Source of the DNA: Amycolatopsis sp. CA-126428
Lineage (GTDB): Bacteria > Actinomycetota > Actinomycetes > Mycobacteriales > Pseudonocardiaceae
Length of the DNA stretch: 64,000 nt
Reading direction: 5' to 3'
Assembly (NCBI RefSeq): GCF_002904335.1
Contig: NZ_PPHF01000187.1
Span: 142,442-206,441, forward strand
Part shown: one piece after another, positions 42,436 to 51,903 of the stretch
How positions within the stretch are numbered: position 1 is the stretch's first letter
Layout of the letters: each line of letters opens with the position of its first letter
Program-made: the position numbers and the translations under genes
Notes under the pieces: model-generated
What the model saw: only the letters and a program-made list of their open reading frames with translations
Databases searched by the model: none
Told to the model about the DNA's origin: nothing

Positions 42436-42603
42436 CAGCCTAGTCCCGGCCTTGAGTAATCTCATCGGTACCTGGCAGAGTGTTCACGCATTCCGTAACC
42501 GGGTACCATCCCACAGCAACGGATCGGCCAAGGCCCCGGAGTAACTGCCGGGAACGCGGCGCAAACGGTTCTGCGAGACTCTCCCCGCATGGAGGTGGCC
42601 CCC

Positions 42604-42624
42604 ATGAGCAACCGCGACTTCTGA
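42604..42624 (+). CDS. Possible 6-codon leader peptide
   Basis: ATG AGC AAC CGC GAC TTC TGA is preceded by GGAGGTGG at good spacing in the gap between the GGDEF and MFS genes, both on the other strand. No gene follows on this strand for 1.6 kb. It may be a translated micro-ORF, a leader of an untranslated RNA, or chance. The rest of the 42436-42703 gap shows nothing I recognise. Confidence 0.2.
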   Translation: MSNRDF

Positions 42625-42703
42625 ACCACCCTCGAATTGTCACCCGTGGCGTCCGCGAATGCCATTCATGATCTTGGCCGTACCCGGAGGTGGCACCTGG
42701 CGC

Positions 42704-43918
42704 TCACGACGGCCACGGTTGCGGTGCCGCCCCGCCCACCCGGCGCCAGGCGAACGCCACCGGCACGGCCAGCAGCAGTCCCACCGCGCCCGCCAGCGCG
42801 ATGGTCGTGTGCGCGGAACCCAGCGCCTGCGCGACCAGCCCACCCACGCCGACACCCACGCCCTGCGCGACCCGCAGCCCGGTCCGGTACAGCCCACCCG
42901 CGCTGCCCCGGATGTCGTTCGGCACCCACGTGATGAACGTGGCGGACACCGTGATGACGTACGCGCCCGTCGCGCCGGCCAGCGCGAGCAGGATCAGCGC
43001 GAACGCCAGGTTCGGCCGCAGCGCGAACGCCGCCAGCGCGGCCAGCGGCAGCGCGGCGAGCACGCCGAGCAGCTTGCGGCGGTGCTCGGTCGTGACGAAC
43101 CGCGACAGCAGGAACGTCCCGGCGACGAAGCCCAGCGGATCGGCGGCCAGCAGCCAGCCCACCGCCTGGTCGCCCGCGCCCAGCTGTGCGGCGAGCGGCG
43201 CCGCGAGGCCCTCCGGGATCACCGCCAGGCCGACGAGCCAGGACAGGTAGAGCAGCACCCGCAGCCGTTCGTCGCCGAAAACCTGCCGGACGGCGCCGAA
43301 CCACGGGGCACCGCCGTCGCCCGCGGCGGGCCGCCGCAGCACCAGCAGCCACACGGCGACGGCGGCCACCAGGAACGTCAGCGCGTCGATCGCCAGCGCC
43401 CACGACGTCCCGATCGTGGTCACCAGCAGCCCGCCGACGGCGAGGCCGGCCAGCATCGCGGTGTTGTTCGTGATCCCGCGCAGGTCCTGGCTCTGCAGGT
43501 AGACGTCGTCGTCGGTGAAGACCTCGCGCCCGAGCGCGTTCTGCGCGGCGTTGCCGGGCGCGTTCGCCAGCCTCGCGAGGACGAACAGCGCGAACAGCCA
43601 GCCCATCGGCATCCCGGGCAGGGCCATCAGCCCGATCAGGACGGCCTGGGCGAGCGAGCCGATCACCAGCACCGCGCGCCGGGGGAACCGGTCGGCGAGC
43701 TGGGACAGGCCGAGCCCGCCGGCGAGCGCGGGCAGGAACGTCAGGGAGTAGACGACGGCCGACAGCAGCGGCGACCCGGTCCGGTCGAAGGTCAGGATGG
43801 CCAGCGCGACGATGGTCAGCTGGTCACCGAGCATCGACTGCGTCTCGGCGAACCACAGCGCGCGGAACTCGCGGTTGGCCAGGACGGCCCGGAGCCGGGG
43901 TGTCGCGCGCGTTGTCAC
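42704..43918 (-). CDS. Major facilitator superfamily exporter
   Basis: A 404-residue transporter with about 12 helices, of the small-molecule exporter type (MFS_3/DHA3-like). The N-terminal half has the sequence ALWFAETQSMLGDQLTIVAL and the loop 2-3 motif DRFPRR; the central loop lies near residue 200. Substrate cannot be told from sequence. GTG start at 43918. It is divergent from the SDR gene with a 337-base gap and no local regulator, and its end is 284 bases from the GGDEF gene start. Confidence 0.9.
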   Translation of the reverse strand: MTTRATPRLRAVLANREFRALWFAETQSMLGDQLTIVALAILTFDRTGSPLLSAVVYSLTFLPALAGGLGLSQLADRFPRRAVLVIGSLAQAVLIGLMALPGMPMGWLFALFVLARLANAPGNAAQNALGREVFTDDDVYLQSQDLRGITNNTAMLAGLAVGGLLVTTIGTSWALAIDALTFLVAAVAVWLLVLRRPAAGDGGAPWFGAVRQVFGDERLRVLLYLSWLVGLAVIPEGLAAPLAAQLGAGDQAVGWLLAADPLGFVAGTFLLSRFVTTEHRRKLLGVLAALPLAALAAFALRPNLAFALILLALAGATGAYVITVSATFITWVPNDIRGSAGGLYRTGLRVAQGVGVGVGGLVAQALGSAHTTIALAGAVGLLLAVPVAFAWRRVGGAAPQPWPS

Positions 43919-44255
43919 CTCGTCACCACCACCGTCCCCCGATCGAGTGAACTGGACCGTCGCATTGTGCCTCTCCGGTGACGACGCCGTCCGGGGGAGT
44001 CACGGCCTACCACCGGGAAGCACCCACAGTATGCCGCCGGTTACGCGCCGATGTCCCCTGAATGCGAGCCAGTCACCCCCTCGTGACCGGCCCCCGGGTA
44101 CGTCCGGCTGATCGAACCGGACTCGCTCGGCGCAAGGCGGCGGCCGCTCGTCGTCGCGCCGATGCCGCGTTGGACCGAATGGGCCAAGACTGGACAGTGA
44201 GCCGGCCGGGGTGGACGGACCGCGCGCCGCCGGCGCTGCAGATCGGGGAGAAGCG
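43919..44255. other. Gap of 337 bases between divergent MFS and SDR genes
   Basis: No open frame here has coding character, and I see no RNA gene or clear terminator. It must hold the promoters of both divergent genes; the GGGGAG ribosome site of the SDR gene is at its right end. TTGGAC near 44171 is a possible -35 box but no convincing -10 follows. Confidence 0.5.
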
Positions 44256-45155
44256 ATGGACGGGTTGATGGAGGGCAAGGCGGTCGTGGTCACCGGCGCC
44301 GGCCGGGGCCTGGGCGAAGCGTTCGCGGTGCACATCGCGCGCGCGGGCGGGGCAGTGGTGGTCAACGACGTCGACGCCGAGCTGGCGGAGCGGACGGCGG
44401 ACACCATCCGGGCGCACGGCGGCCGCGCCGTCGCGAGCGGGCACAGCGTGGCCGAGGCGGGGGAGGCGCAGGAGATCGTCGACCTGTGCGTCAAGGAGTT
44501 CGGCGGGATCGACGGGCTGGTCAACAACGCGGGGCTGAACTACGAGGCGCTGCCCTGGGAGGACGACGCCGAGCAGGCGCGGGAGCTCGTCGCGGTCAAC
44601 GTCCTCGGCGTGGTGAACACCGGCCTGGCCGCGATCAAGGCGATGGTCGACGCGGGCACCGGCGGTTCGATCGTCAACATCTCCTCGGGCGCTTCGCTCG
44701 GGCAGCGCAAGCTCGGCGTGTACGCGGCGAGCAAGGGCGCGGTCGCGTCCCTGACCTACTCCTGGGCCCTCGACCTCGAGGACGTCGGGATCCGCGTCAA
44801 CGCCGTCTGCCCGCTCGCGCACACGCGGATGGTGTGGAAGTCCGAACGCTCTCTGCGCGCCTGCCCGCCGGACCGCACGCCGTCGCGGATCGCGCCGGTC
44901 GTGCTGTTCCTGCTCGGCGAGGGTTCGGACGGCATCACCGGGCAGATGATCCGGTGCAACGGCCCGCAGCTGCACGTCATGGGCCAGCCGTTCCTCAAGC
45001 AGCCGATCCTCGAGCGCCCGGTGTGGGACACCGAGACCGTGCAGAAGGCGTTCGACGAGGTCTTCTCCGCCCACCTGGAGAACTACGGCCTGGAGAAGCG
45101 CGTCCCGCCACGGCTGCGCAAGTGGACGGAAACGACCTCGCCCCGGACCGCCTGA
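44256..45155 (+). CDS. Short-chain dehydrogenase/reductase (long SDR)
   Basis: NAD(P)-dependent oxidoreductase of 299 residues. It has the coenzyme loop TGAGRGLGE, NNAG, the catalytic serine in NISSG and the YxxxK pair in VYAASKGA. The C-terminal 60 residues go beyond the basic fold, resembling SDR proteins from hydroxyacyl-CoA metabolism. The ATG at 44256 is preceded by GGGGAGAAG. It converges on the acyl-CoA ligase across a palindromic hairpin, so a shared lipid pathway is possible but not shown. Confidence 0.9.
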   Translation: MDGLMEGKAVVVTGAGRGLGEAFAVHIARAGGAVVVNDVDAELAERTADTIRAHGGRAVASGHSVAEAGEAQEIVDLCVKEFGGIDGLVNNAGLNYEALPWEDDAEQARELVAVNVLGVVNTGLAAIKAMVDAGTGGSIVNISSGASLGQRKLGVYAASKGAVASLTYSWALDLEDVGIRVNAVCPLAHTRMVWKSERSLRACPPDRTPSRIAPVVLFLLGEGSDGITGQMIRCNGPQLHVMGQPFLKQPILERPVWDTETVQKAFDEVFSAHLENYGLEKRVPPRLRKWTETTSPRTA

Positions 45156-45159
45156 CCCG

Positions 45160-45205
45160 GTCGTGAGTGGTAACGCGGGTTCTAACCCGCGTTACCACTC
45201 ACGAC
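45160..45205. repeat. Long palindromic hairpin, family member 2 (bidirectional terminator)
   Basis: A perfect 22-bp inverted repeat (45160-45181 with 45184-45205) around CT, between the stops of the convergent SDR and acyl-CoA ligase genes. Ends (GTCGTGAGTG) and centre (CGGGTTCTAACCCG) match the element at 35024-35071. The arm segment is GTAACG here and TTTAGG there, with matching changes on the other side. Confidence 0.85.
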
Positions 45206-45215
45206 GAGGTGACCA

Positions 45216-47081
45216 CTAGGACCCGGCGGCCGGCTCGGGGTCGCGCACCGCCGCGTAGAGAGCCTCGATGTCGGCCGAATAGCGGTCGTTGATGACCCGG
45301 CGCTTGAGCTTGAGCGTCGGGGTCAGCTCGCCGGATTCGGGCGTCCACGCCTTCGGGAGCACGTGGTAGCGCTTGATCTGCTCGATCCGCGCGAGCCTGC
45401 TGTTGGCCGACTCGACCGCGCGTTCCAGCTCGGCCCGGACGGCCGGGTGGTCGGCGAGCTCTGTGAGGTCTTCGGGGGCCGCCTCGACGCCGTTCGCCGC
45501 GGCCCAGCCGGGCGCGATCTCGTCGTCGAGCACGATCAGCGCCGTCACGTACGGCCGGTCGTCGCCGATCGCGACCGCCTGGCCGATCAGCGGGTGCTCC
45601 TTGAGCAGGCCCTCGACGCGGGTCGGCGCGATGTTCTTGCCGCTCGAGGTGATGATCAGTTCCTTCTTGCGGTCGGTGATCGTCACGAAGCCGTCTTCGT
45701 CGACCGTGCCGATGTCGCCGGTGGCGTACCAGCCGTCCGCGTCGGTGGCGTCCTGGATCGTCCCGTCCTCCTGGAGGTACCCGAGGAACACGATCGGGCC
45801 GCGCACCAGCAGCTCGCCGTCCTCGGCGACCTTCACCTCGACGCCGTCCAGTGGCTTGCCGACGGTGCCCGCGCGGAACGCCGCGCCGGAGTTGGACGTC
45901 GCCGCGCCCGTCGTCTCGGACAGGCCCCAGACCTCGCAGATCTCGATGCCGAGCCCGGCCAGGAAGTAGATGATCTCCACCGGGATGGCGGCCGCGCCGC
46001 TGGAGGCGACGAGCACCTTGTCGAGCCCGAGCAGGGCGCGCACCGGCGCCAGCGCGGCTTCGTCGGCCTGCCGGATCTTCTCGGCCAGGTCCGCGGGCAC
46101 CGGCTGCCCGGCGCTGCGCAGCTTGTAGCCCTGCTGCAGCAGCTCGTTCGCCTGCAGCAGCGCGGTGCGCCTGTCCTCCGGGACGCCGCCGAGCATGTTC
46201 TTGAGCCCGGCGACCATCTTCTCCCACACGCGCGGGACGCCGAAGAAGCTCTGCGGGTGCACCTTGCCGAGCGCGCCGACGACACCGGTCGGGTCGGCGA
46301 GGGTGTGCACGTGCCCCGCCCAGACGATCGGCAGGTAGATCGACAGCTCGCGCTCGGCGATGTGGGCCAGCGGCAGGTACGCGATGTTCGTCGCGTGCAT
46401 CGGCGGGTGGTGCAGCTCGGTGACCGCGTACGCCTGGTGGATCGCGTTGCGGTGCGAAAGGACGACGCCCTTCGGGTCGCCGGTGGTGCCGGAGGTGTAG
46501 ATCATGGACAGCGGGTCGTCCGGCTTGATCTCCGGCCAGGACCGTTCGAAGACGCCGGGGTCGGCGGCAAGCGCTTCCCGGCCCCGGGCGCGCAGATCGG
46601 CGAGGGAAACGAACCGGTCGTCGCCGCCGGGGATCGCGGTCTCCTCCATTACGACGACGTGCCGCAGCGCCGGGAGGTCGTCGAGTACCGGCCGCCAGCG
46701 CGCCAGCTCGCTCTCCCCGCCGAGCACCACGACCGGTGCCGCGCTGTGCCGCGCGACGAACCGGATCTGGTCCGGGCTGAGCGTGGCGTAGGCGGTGCAG
46801 GGGATCCCGGACAGGTGCGTCGCGGCGAGGTCGGCGACGATGTGGTCGGGGCAGCCGGGCGCCATGATCAGCATGCGGTCACCGGCGGCGAGCCCGAGCC
46901 CGGCCAGCCCCCGGGAGACCTCGGCGATCGCGGTGCGGAACTCCGCCCACGTCAGCGTCGGTTGTCCTTCGATGTCGAGCGAGGTGATCGCCGGCAGGTC
47001 CGGGTACTCGACCGCGTTGCGGTGCAGCAGCCGCGGGATCGTCTGGCCTTCGGTCTGCTCGGCGACGGACGGGGTGGTCAA
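45216..47081 (-). CDS. Long-chain fatty acid-CoA ligase (FadD15-like)
   Basis: Activates fatty acids to acyl-CoA through an acyl-adenylate. The 621-residue protein of the ANL superfamily has the phosphate loop IYTSGTTGDPKGVVLSH, a WGLSETTGA acyl-pocket segment, YATGDIG, and the C-terminal DRKKELIITSSGKNIAP hinge with the late catalytic lysine in LKLKRR. Start chosen is TTG at 47081, six bases after AGGAGG; an ATG 46 codons upstream lacks a site and family character. It matches mycobacterial FadD15-type ligases in length and C-terminus. Confidence 0.92.
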   Translation of the reverse strand: MTTPSVAEQTEGQTIPRLLHRNAVEYPDLPAITSLDIEGQPTLTWAEFRTAIAEVSRGLAGLGLAAGDRMLIMAPGCPDHIVADLAATHLSGIPCTAYATLSPDQIRFVARHSAAPVVVLGGESELARWRPVLDDLPALRHVVVMEETAIPGGDDRFVSLADLRARGREALAADPGVFERSWPEIKPDDPLSMIYTSGTTGDPKGVVLSHRNAIHQAYAVTELHHPPMHATNIAYLPLAHIAERELSIYLPIVWAGHVHTLADPTGVVGALGKVHPQSFFGVPRVWEKMVAGLKNMLGGVPEDRRTALLQANELLQQGYKLRSAGQPVPADLAEKIRQADEAALAPVRALLGLDKVLVASSGAAAIPVEIIYFLAGLGIEICEVWGLSETTGAATSNSGAAFRAGTVGKPLDGVEVKVAEDGELLVRGPIVFLGYLQEDGTIQDATDADGWYATGDIGTVDEDGFVTITDRKKELIITSSGKNIAPTRVEGLLKEHPLIGQAVAIGDDRPYVTALIVLDDEIAPGWAAANGVEAAPEDLTELADHPAVRAELERAVESANSRLARIEQIKRYHVLPKAWTPESGELTPTLKLKRRVINDRYSADIEALYAAVRDPEPAAGS

Positions 47082-47293
47082 CGCTGGCCTCCTCGGTACT
47101 CCGGATGGCCACACTGTAGGGGCTCCCGGCGCAGGGGGATAGAGAATCGCGGCCACGTCAAGCGGCACCGTCGAACCGGACATAGCGGTCAGGTCTCCAC
47201 CACTGTCCACTGTGTACACGGGCGGCCGCGCCGGAACCGCGCTTCAATGGAGGGGCTGCTTCCACGAGGGACGGCGGACTCCGGGGGGAATCG

Positions 47294-47950
47294 ATGACGC
47301 GGTCGGCGCGCAAGCTGCTCGAAGAGATCCAGGCGGAACTCGCGCCGCACGACGGCGACAACCGGCTCGTGCCGCTGATCGCCGCGGGCCGGGCCCCGCG
47401 TGCGGTGTTCGCCGCGCTCGCCGCCGAGGAGAAGCTGATCACGCTCAGCGACTGGCGCAGCTTCCACGCGCTGGCCGCCCGGGCCGACGAACCGAACGCG
47501 CGCACCTTCTTCGGCGGGCTCGCGCCGGGCGAGCAGCAGGCGAACGGGATGCTCGACGCGTTGCTCGCGGCGACTGGTCCGGACCACGGGCGGGAACTGC
47601 CCCGCGCCGGCTGCCAGGTCTACCCGGCCTACGTCGCCTGGCTCGCGCTGAACGGCGAGTCGTCGGCGACCGCGGCCGGGATCTTCGCCAACTTCGCCGC
47701 CTTCGGCCGGTACTGCCGGGACGTCGCCGCCGGCATGCGGGAGCACTACGGCTTCACCGACGAGCAGTGCGCGTTCTTCGACTTTTTCGCTGCGGACGTT
47801 CCGGAAATAGAAGAACAAGCGCTCGCCGCGATCCAGGCCGGCCTCGACGCCCACCGGCTCGACGACCGCGAAGCGCACCGCTGCGCGCGGCTGTTCCAGA
47901 GCTACGAACTGCTCTTCTGGAACACGCTGGCCGACGAGTTCCCGGGCTGA
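47294..47950 (+). CDS. TenA/PqqC-like haem-oxygenase-fold protein
   Basis: A 218-residue all-helical protein whose pattern (ITLSDWRSFHALAARAD, REHYGFTDEQCAFFDFFAAD, FQSYELLFWNTLADEF) resembles the TenA/PqqC haem-oxygenase-like fold. Enzymes of this fold cleave or oxidise small nitrogen compounds, but the thiaminase cysteine pair is not evident, so function is open. GGGGGG lies just before the ATG. It is divergent from the acyl-CoA ligase gene and stands alone before a long gap. Confidence 0.65.
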   Translation: MTRSARKLLEEIQAELAPHDGDNRLVPLIAAGRAPRAVFAALAAEEKLITLSDWRSFHALAARADEPNARTFFGGLAPGEQQANGMLDALLAATGPDHGRELPRAGCQVYPAYVAWLALNGESSATAAGIFANFAAFGRYCRDVAAGMREHYGFTDEQCAFFDFFAADVPEIEEQALAAIQAGLDAHRLDDREAHRCARLFQSYELLFWNTLADEFPG

Positions 47951-48497
47951 GTGCTTGCCGCAGCCGCGGAACCGGTACCGGGCCACCACAGCGTGATCGA
48001 CCGACCGCGAATGCGGAATACCGGGAATTCTCGCTCGGTCTCCGGCGAATCCGCGGCAGCGTTTCGCCGATCCTGCGCATTCCGCTTTCCCGCGGCTGTC
48101 CACTCCGGACGAAGGCGGGGTGCGGGGGTGCGAGTGCGGGTCCGTGATGTTTGTCACCGAACGATTCGTCGCTGTCGTACGTAGAGGGGCCGGCCGGGAC
48201 GCACGGCGGCGATCGGGAGCGCTCCCAGTGCTCACATCCGTACGGGGAACGAAAGTCGCCCTGCGACGAAGGTCACGACTTACGGTGGTGGACTTTCCAA
48301 GCGCAGGCAGCGAGTGTTGAGGGGTCACCGTTCCAAGATCACGTTCTCGCCACGGACTTGACGCGCCCTGGAGGGCTGCCTAACGTCGTCGCGGGCGAAG
48401 CAGACCACGGTGATGTTGATCCGGCTGGTCGGAATCCGGGTGTCGAACGCCTCGGGCGACCCGAAACCATGTACTGCCGGAAGGAAAACGGACCCAG
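47951..48497. other. 547-base gap upstream of the conservon
   Basis: No open frame with coding character is seen. The right part holds the likely conservon promoter (48358-48386). Short imperfect inverted repeats occur around 48009-48090, with AATGCGGAAT and GCATTCCGC. A long untranslated leader of about 100 bases is likely; I recognise no riboswitch. Confidence 0.5.
48358..48386 (+). promoter_or_regulatory. Putative housekeeping-sigma promoter of the conservon
   Basis: TTGACG (48358-48363) and TAACGT (48381-48386) are separated by 17 bases, close to the consensus for vegetative actinobacterial promoters. The start of cvnA lies 112 bases further on. Confidence 0.55.
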
Positions 48498-51116
48498 GTG
48501 AAGCAGATTTCTCTTCGACGCAACCGGGGATCCTCGATTCGGAAGCGCGTGCTCACGATCGCGCTCGTCCCCAGTATCGCGCTGTTGCTGGTCGGTGTGG
48601 CCCTCGCGGGTTACCTCATCTACGACGCGGTAACCGGCCGGGACTACACGAACCGCATCCGGGGCTCGGAAGCCCCGTCGATCCCCTTCCTCGCCTCACT
48701 GCAGCAGGAGCGCCAGGCCACGCTGAGCTTGCTCGCGGGCCAGAGCAACCAGCGTGCCGTGCTGGCGGCCGTCCGGCCGAAGACGGACGAGAACGCCGCG
48801 AAGACGATCCAGTACCTCAAGGACAGCTTCGCCGACTACGACGACACCCCGCCGAGCGTGCTGAAGAACATCACCACGTTCTTCGGGCTGTACCAGCAGC
48901 TGCCGCAGAACCGGCAGGCCATCGACGGCGGCCAGATGCAGATCAACCAGGCCTTCGTCTACTACAACAAGATGATCGACCAGTTCACCGACGGCGTGGC
49001 CGGGCTCGCGCAGAACGCGCGCGGCGCCCAGAACGCCTTCGACCGGCTGACCGCCATCCCGCTGTTCACCGCGGCCGACGCGATGCAGCGCAGTGACGCG
49101 CTCGCCGCCGCCGGGCTGGCCGCGGGCGGGCTGAGCAACGACGACTTCCGGACCTACGTCGGTCAGGTCGGTGCCTACCACGCCCAGCTCGACGCCTCGG
49201 CGCCGAAGCTGATCCCCGAGGTCAAGGCCAAGTACGACGAGCTGCTGGCCAGCCAGCCGTGGCAGACGGTGAACCAGGTCGAGACCACGTTCCTGCGCGG
49301 TGACCTGTCGAAGCTGCCGGTGCCGCAGGACCAGTGGCGCACCGCCGCCCGCCAGGTCGGTTCCGCGCTGATGGGCATCTTCATCCTCCAGAGCTCCAAC
49401 GCGAGCCAGGCGGCGATCAACGACGCGGACTCGACGTTCACCGAGTCGCTGATCGCCGGCGTGATCGCGGTCCTGTTCGCGGTCTTCGTGGTGTTCGTCG
49501 CCGTCCGGCTGTCGAACCGGCTCATCGGCCGCCTGCACCGGCTGCGCGAGGACACCCTCGACGCGGCCGAGGTCCGGTTGCCCGAGCTGGTCGCCCGGGT
49601 CCAGGCGGGCGAGCCCGTCGACCTCGAGGAGGGCGGCCACTTCCTCGACCACGGCACCGACGAGATCGGCCAGGTCGCCGACGCGTTCAACAAGGCGCAG
49701 CAGACCGCCATCGCGGCCGCCATCGAAGAGGCGAAGACCAGGGAGGGCACCAAGACGGTGTTCCTCAACATCGCCCACCGCAGCCAGGTCATCGTGCACC
49801 GCCAGCTCAAGGTGCTCGACCAGGCCGAGCGCAAGCAGGAGGACCCGGAGCAGCTGGACACCCTGTTCCAGCTCGACCACCTCTCCACCCGCGCCCGCCG
49901 CAACGCCGAGAACCTGATCATCCTCGGCGGCGGGCAGCCGGGCCGTCAGTGGCGCAACCCGGTCGGGCTCGCCGAACTGGTCCGCGGCGCGTCCGCCGAG
50001 ACCGAGGACTTCGCCAGGGTCAAGGCGGCGGTGCTGCCGCAGATCGCCGTCCGCGGCCCGGTCGTCGGCGACCTCGTGCACCTGCTCGCCGAGCTGATCG
50101 ACAACGCGACGGCGTTCTCGCCGCCGCAGTCCCGGGTCGAGATCCGCGGCAACGTGGTCGGCAAGGGCGTCGTGATCGAGGTCGAGGACCAGGGCCTCGG
50201 GCTCGAGCCGGACCAGACCGAAGAGATCAACACGATGCTGGCCGACCCGCCGGACTTCGGGATCATGGCGCTGTCGGACGAGCCCCGCCTGGGCCTGTTC
50301 GTGGTCGCGCGGCTGGCCGCGCGGCACGGCATCCAGGTGCACCTGCGGGAGTCGGCCTACGGCGGCACCCGGGCCATCGTCCTGGTGCGCACCGACCTGC
50401 TCGCCCCGCTCGCCGAGATCGAGCCGGAGCAGCCGATCACCCCGCCGAAGCCGGAGCTCGTCCCCAACCTGGCCGAGCCCGAGACGACGGCCAACGACGA
50501 GGTCGCGCCGCTCAAGCGGCCGGTCCGCCGTCCGCCCCGGCACCGCACCGAGCCGCCCGCCGCCCCGCCGGCGCCCCCGACCGCTCCCGCGGCCGTGAGC
50601 CAGCCGCCCACGCCGGTGCCGCCGATGGCGGCCCCGCCGGTGACCGTCCCGCCGCCGGCCCCGGTCCAGCCGTCCGCCCAGCCGTCGTCCGCGCCGACGC
50701 CGGTCCCGGTCGGGTCGGTGTCGGAGCCGGTGAGCCAGCCGACCCAGGCCCAGCCCGTGGCCGCGGTCCGGCCGCCCGCCCCGCCCGCCCGGTCCTCGCG
50801 CCCGGCGCGGCCGGCCGCGCAGCAGCCGGTGTGGCCGCCGCAGGAGCCGCGGGCCGCGGCGACGCCCGAAAGCCGCCCGCAGCAGCCGCGCCGCCCGGAG
50901 GCGCCCGGCCGCCCGCCGCTGCCGCAGCGGCGACGCCAGCAGAGCCTCGTCCCGCAGCTGCGGGAAGATAAGCCGGCGACCGCGGAACGCGAAGAGGTCC
51001 GGCTGGACTCCCCGGAGGTCGCCCGCAGCAGGCTGTCCGCCTTCCAGCAGGGCACCCGGCGGGCCCGAGACGAAGAGTTTCCCGAGAACGACGACAGGTA
51101 CGGAGAGCGCGAGTAA
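48498..51116 (+). CDS. Conservon sensor histidine kinase (CvnA-like) with nitrate/nitrite-sensing domain
   Basis: First gene of a conservon. The 872-residue protein has helix 1 (about 18-42), an extracytoplasmic helical domain (about 45-315) of the nitrate/nitrite-sensing (NIT) type, helix 2 (about 317-338) and a HAMP-like linker. A HisKA-like segment (LDHLSTRARRNAENL) precedes an HATPase domain with AELIDNATAFSPP near 531, EDQGLGLE, and GLFVVARLAARHG. About 220 C-terminal residues are Pro/Ala/Gln-rich and disordered. It senses an unknown signal and works with the three small proteins behind it. GTG start; its stop overlaps the next ATG by one base. Confidence 0.92.
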   Translation: MKQISLRRNRGSSIRKRVLTIALVPSIALLLVGVALAGYLIYDAVTGRDYTNRIRGSEAPSIPFLASLQQERQATLSLLAGQSNQRAVLAAVRPKTDENAAKTIQYLKDSFADYDDTPPSVLKNITTFFGLYQQLPQNRQAIDGGQMQINQAFVYYNKMIDQFTDGVAGLAQNARGAQNAFDRLTAIPLFTAADAMQRSDALAAAGLAAGGLSNDDFRTYVGQVGAYHAQLDASAPKLIPEVKAKYDELLASQPWQTVNQVETTFLRGDLSKLPVPQDQWRTAARQVGSALMGIFILQSSNASQAAINDADSTFTESLIAGVIAVLFAVFVVFVAVRLSNRLIGRLHRLREDTLDAAEVRLPELVARVQAGEPVDLEEGGHFLDHGTDEIGQVADAFNKAQQTAIAAAIEEAKTREGTKTVFLNIAHRSQVIVHRQLKVLDQAERKQEDPEQLDTLFQLDHLSTRARRNAENLIILGGGQPGRQWRNPVGLAELVRGASAETEDFARVKAAVLPQIAVRGPVVGDLVHLLAELIDNATAFSPPQSRVEIRGNVVGKGVVIEVEDQGLGLEPDQTEEINTMLADPPDFGIMALSDEPRLGLFVVARLAARHGIQVHLRESAYGGTRAIVLVRTDLLAPLAEIEPEQPITPPKPELVPNLAEPETTANDEVAPLKRPVRRPPRHRTEPPAAPPAPPTAPAAVSQPPTPVPPMAAPPVTVPPPAPVQPSAQPSSAPTPVPVGSVSEPVSQPTQAQPVAAVRPPAPPARSSRPARPAAQQPVWPPQEPRAAATPESRPQQPRRPEAPGRPPLPQRRRQQSLVPQLREDKPATAEREEVRLDSPEVARSRLSAFQQGTRRARDEEFPENDDRYGERE

Positions 51117-51535
51117 TGGTCAACTCAGGCGCCCACGAGCTCGACTGGCTGCTGGACGACCTCGTCAAGCGGGTCGCCGGGGCGGACCGGGCGGTGGTGC
51201 TGTCCTCGGACGGCCTGCTCATCGGGAGGTCGGGCAACCTTTCCGAGGAGGACGCCGAACACCTGTCCGCGGTGGCTTCGGCGTTCCAGAGCCTGGCCCG
51301 CGGCACCGGGCGGCACTTCGGCGGCGGCAACGTCCGCCAGACGATGGTCGAGATGGACCACGCGTTCCTGTTCGTGACGGCGGCCGGGCGGGGCGCCTGC
51401 CTCGCCCTGCTGGCCCGCGAAGACGCGGACATGGGGCTGGTCGCGTACGAGATGAACCTGATGGTGAAGCGCGTCGGCCAGGTCCTCACCTCGGCCCCGC
51501 GGACCGGTGCCGGCGTCCTGCCCACGTCGCCATGA
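51116..51535 (+). CDS. Roadblock/LC7 domain protein of the conservon (CvnB-like)
   Basis: A 139-residue roadblock/LC7 protein (LDWLLDDLVKRVAGADRAVVLSSDGLLIG; FVTAAGRGACLALLA) that likely binds the small GTPase-like partner and helps control its nucleotide state at the membrane. It starts on the last base of the kinase stop (TAATG) and overlaps the next gene by four bases. The order kinase-roadblock-DUF742-GTPase is the defining conservon arrangement. Confidence 0.95.
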   Translation: MVNSGAHELDWLLDDLVKRVAGADRAVVLSSDGLLIGRSGNLSEEDAEHLSAVASAFQSLARGTGRHFGGGNVRQTMVEMDHAFLFVTAAGRGACLALLAREDADMGLVAYEMNLMVKRVGQVLTSAPRTGAGVLPTSP

Positions 51536-51903
51536 GCGCACGGCACGAAGCCTGGTTCGACGACGAGGCCGGCCCCCTGGTCCGGTCCTACGCGGTCACG
51601 GGCGGCCGCACCCGGTCGGACACGCTCGGGCTCGACCTCATCACGCTCGTGGTCGCCCTGCGCACCGCGCACGAGGCGGGCATGCTCGAACCGGAGTACG
51701 CGCGGATCATCGCCTTGTGCCAGCGGCCGGTCTCGGTGGCCGAGGTGGCCGCCCGGGTCGATCTCCCGCTGCCCGTGGTGAAGGTGATGCTGAGCGACCT
51801 CATCGAGCAGAACCTGGTGCTGTTCCGTACCGCGGCACCGGCCAAGGAAACCCCCAACCGACACGTATTGCAGGCGGTTCTTGATGGCATCCGGAAACTC
51901 TGA
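51532..51903 (+). CDS. DUF742 protein of the conservon (CvnC-like)
   Basis: A 123-residue DUF742 protein. The C-terminal half has a winged-helix appearance: CQRPVSVAEVAARVDLPLPVVKVMLSDLIEQ, as in other CvnC proteins. Its exact task in conservons is not settled. The ATG overlaps the CvnB-like stop, and its 3' end overlaps the GTPase-like gene by 20 bases, the longest overlap in the operon. Confidence 0.94.
   Translation: MSARHEAWFDDEAGPLVRSYAVTGGRTRSDTLGLDLITLVVALRTAHEAGMLEPEYARIIALCQRPVSVAEVAARVDLPLPVVKVMLSDLIEQNLVLFRTAAPAKETPNRHVLQAVLDGIRKL

Noticed and set aside
42659..43981. Plus-strand frame of 440 codons opposite the MFS gene
   Set aside because: Arg/Gln/His-rich shadow of a gene whose membrane-helix pattern is clear on the minus strand.
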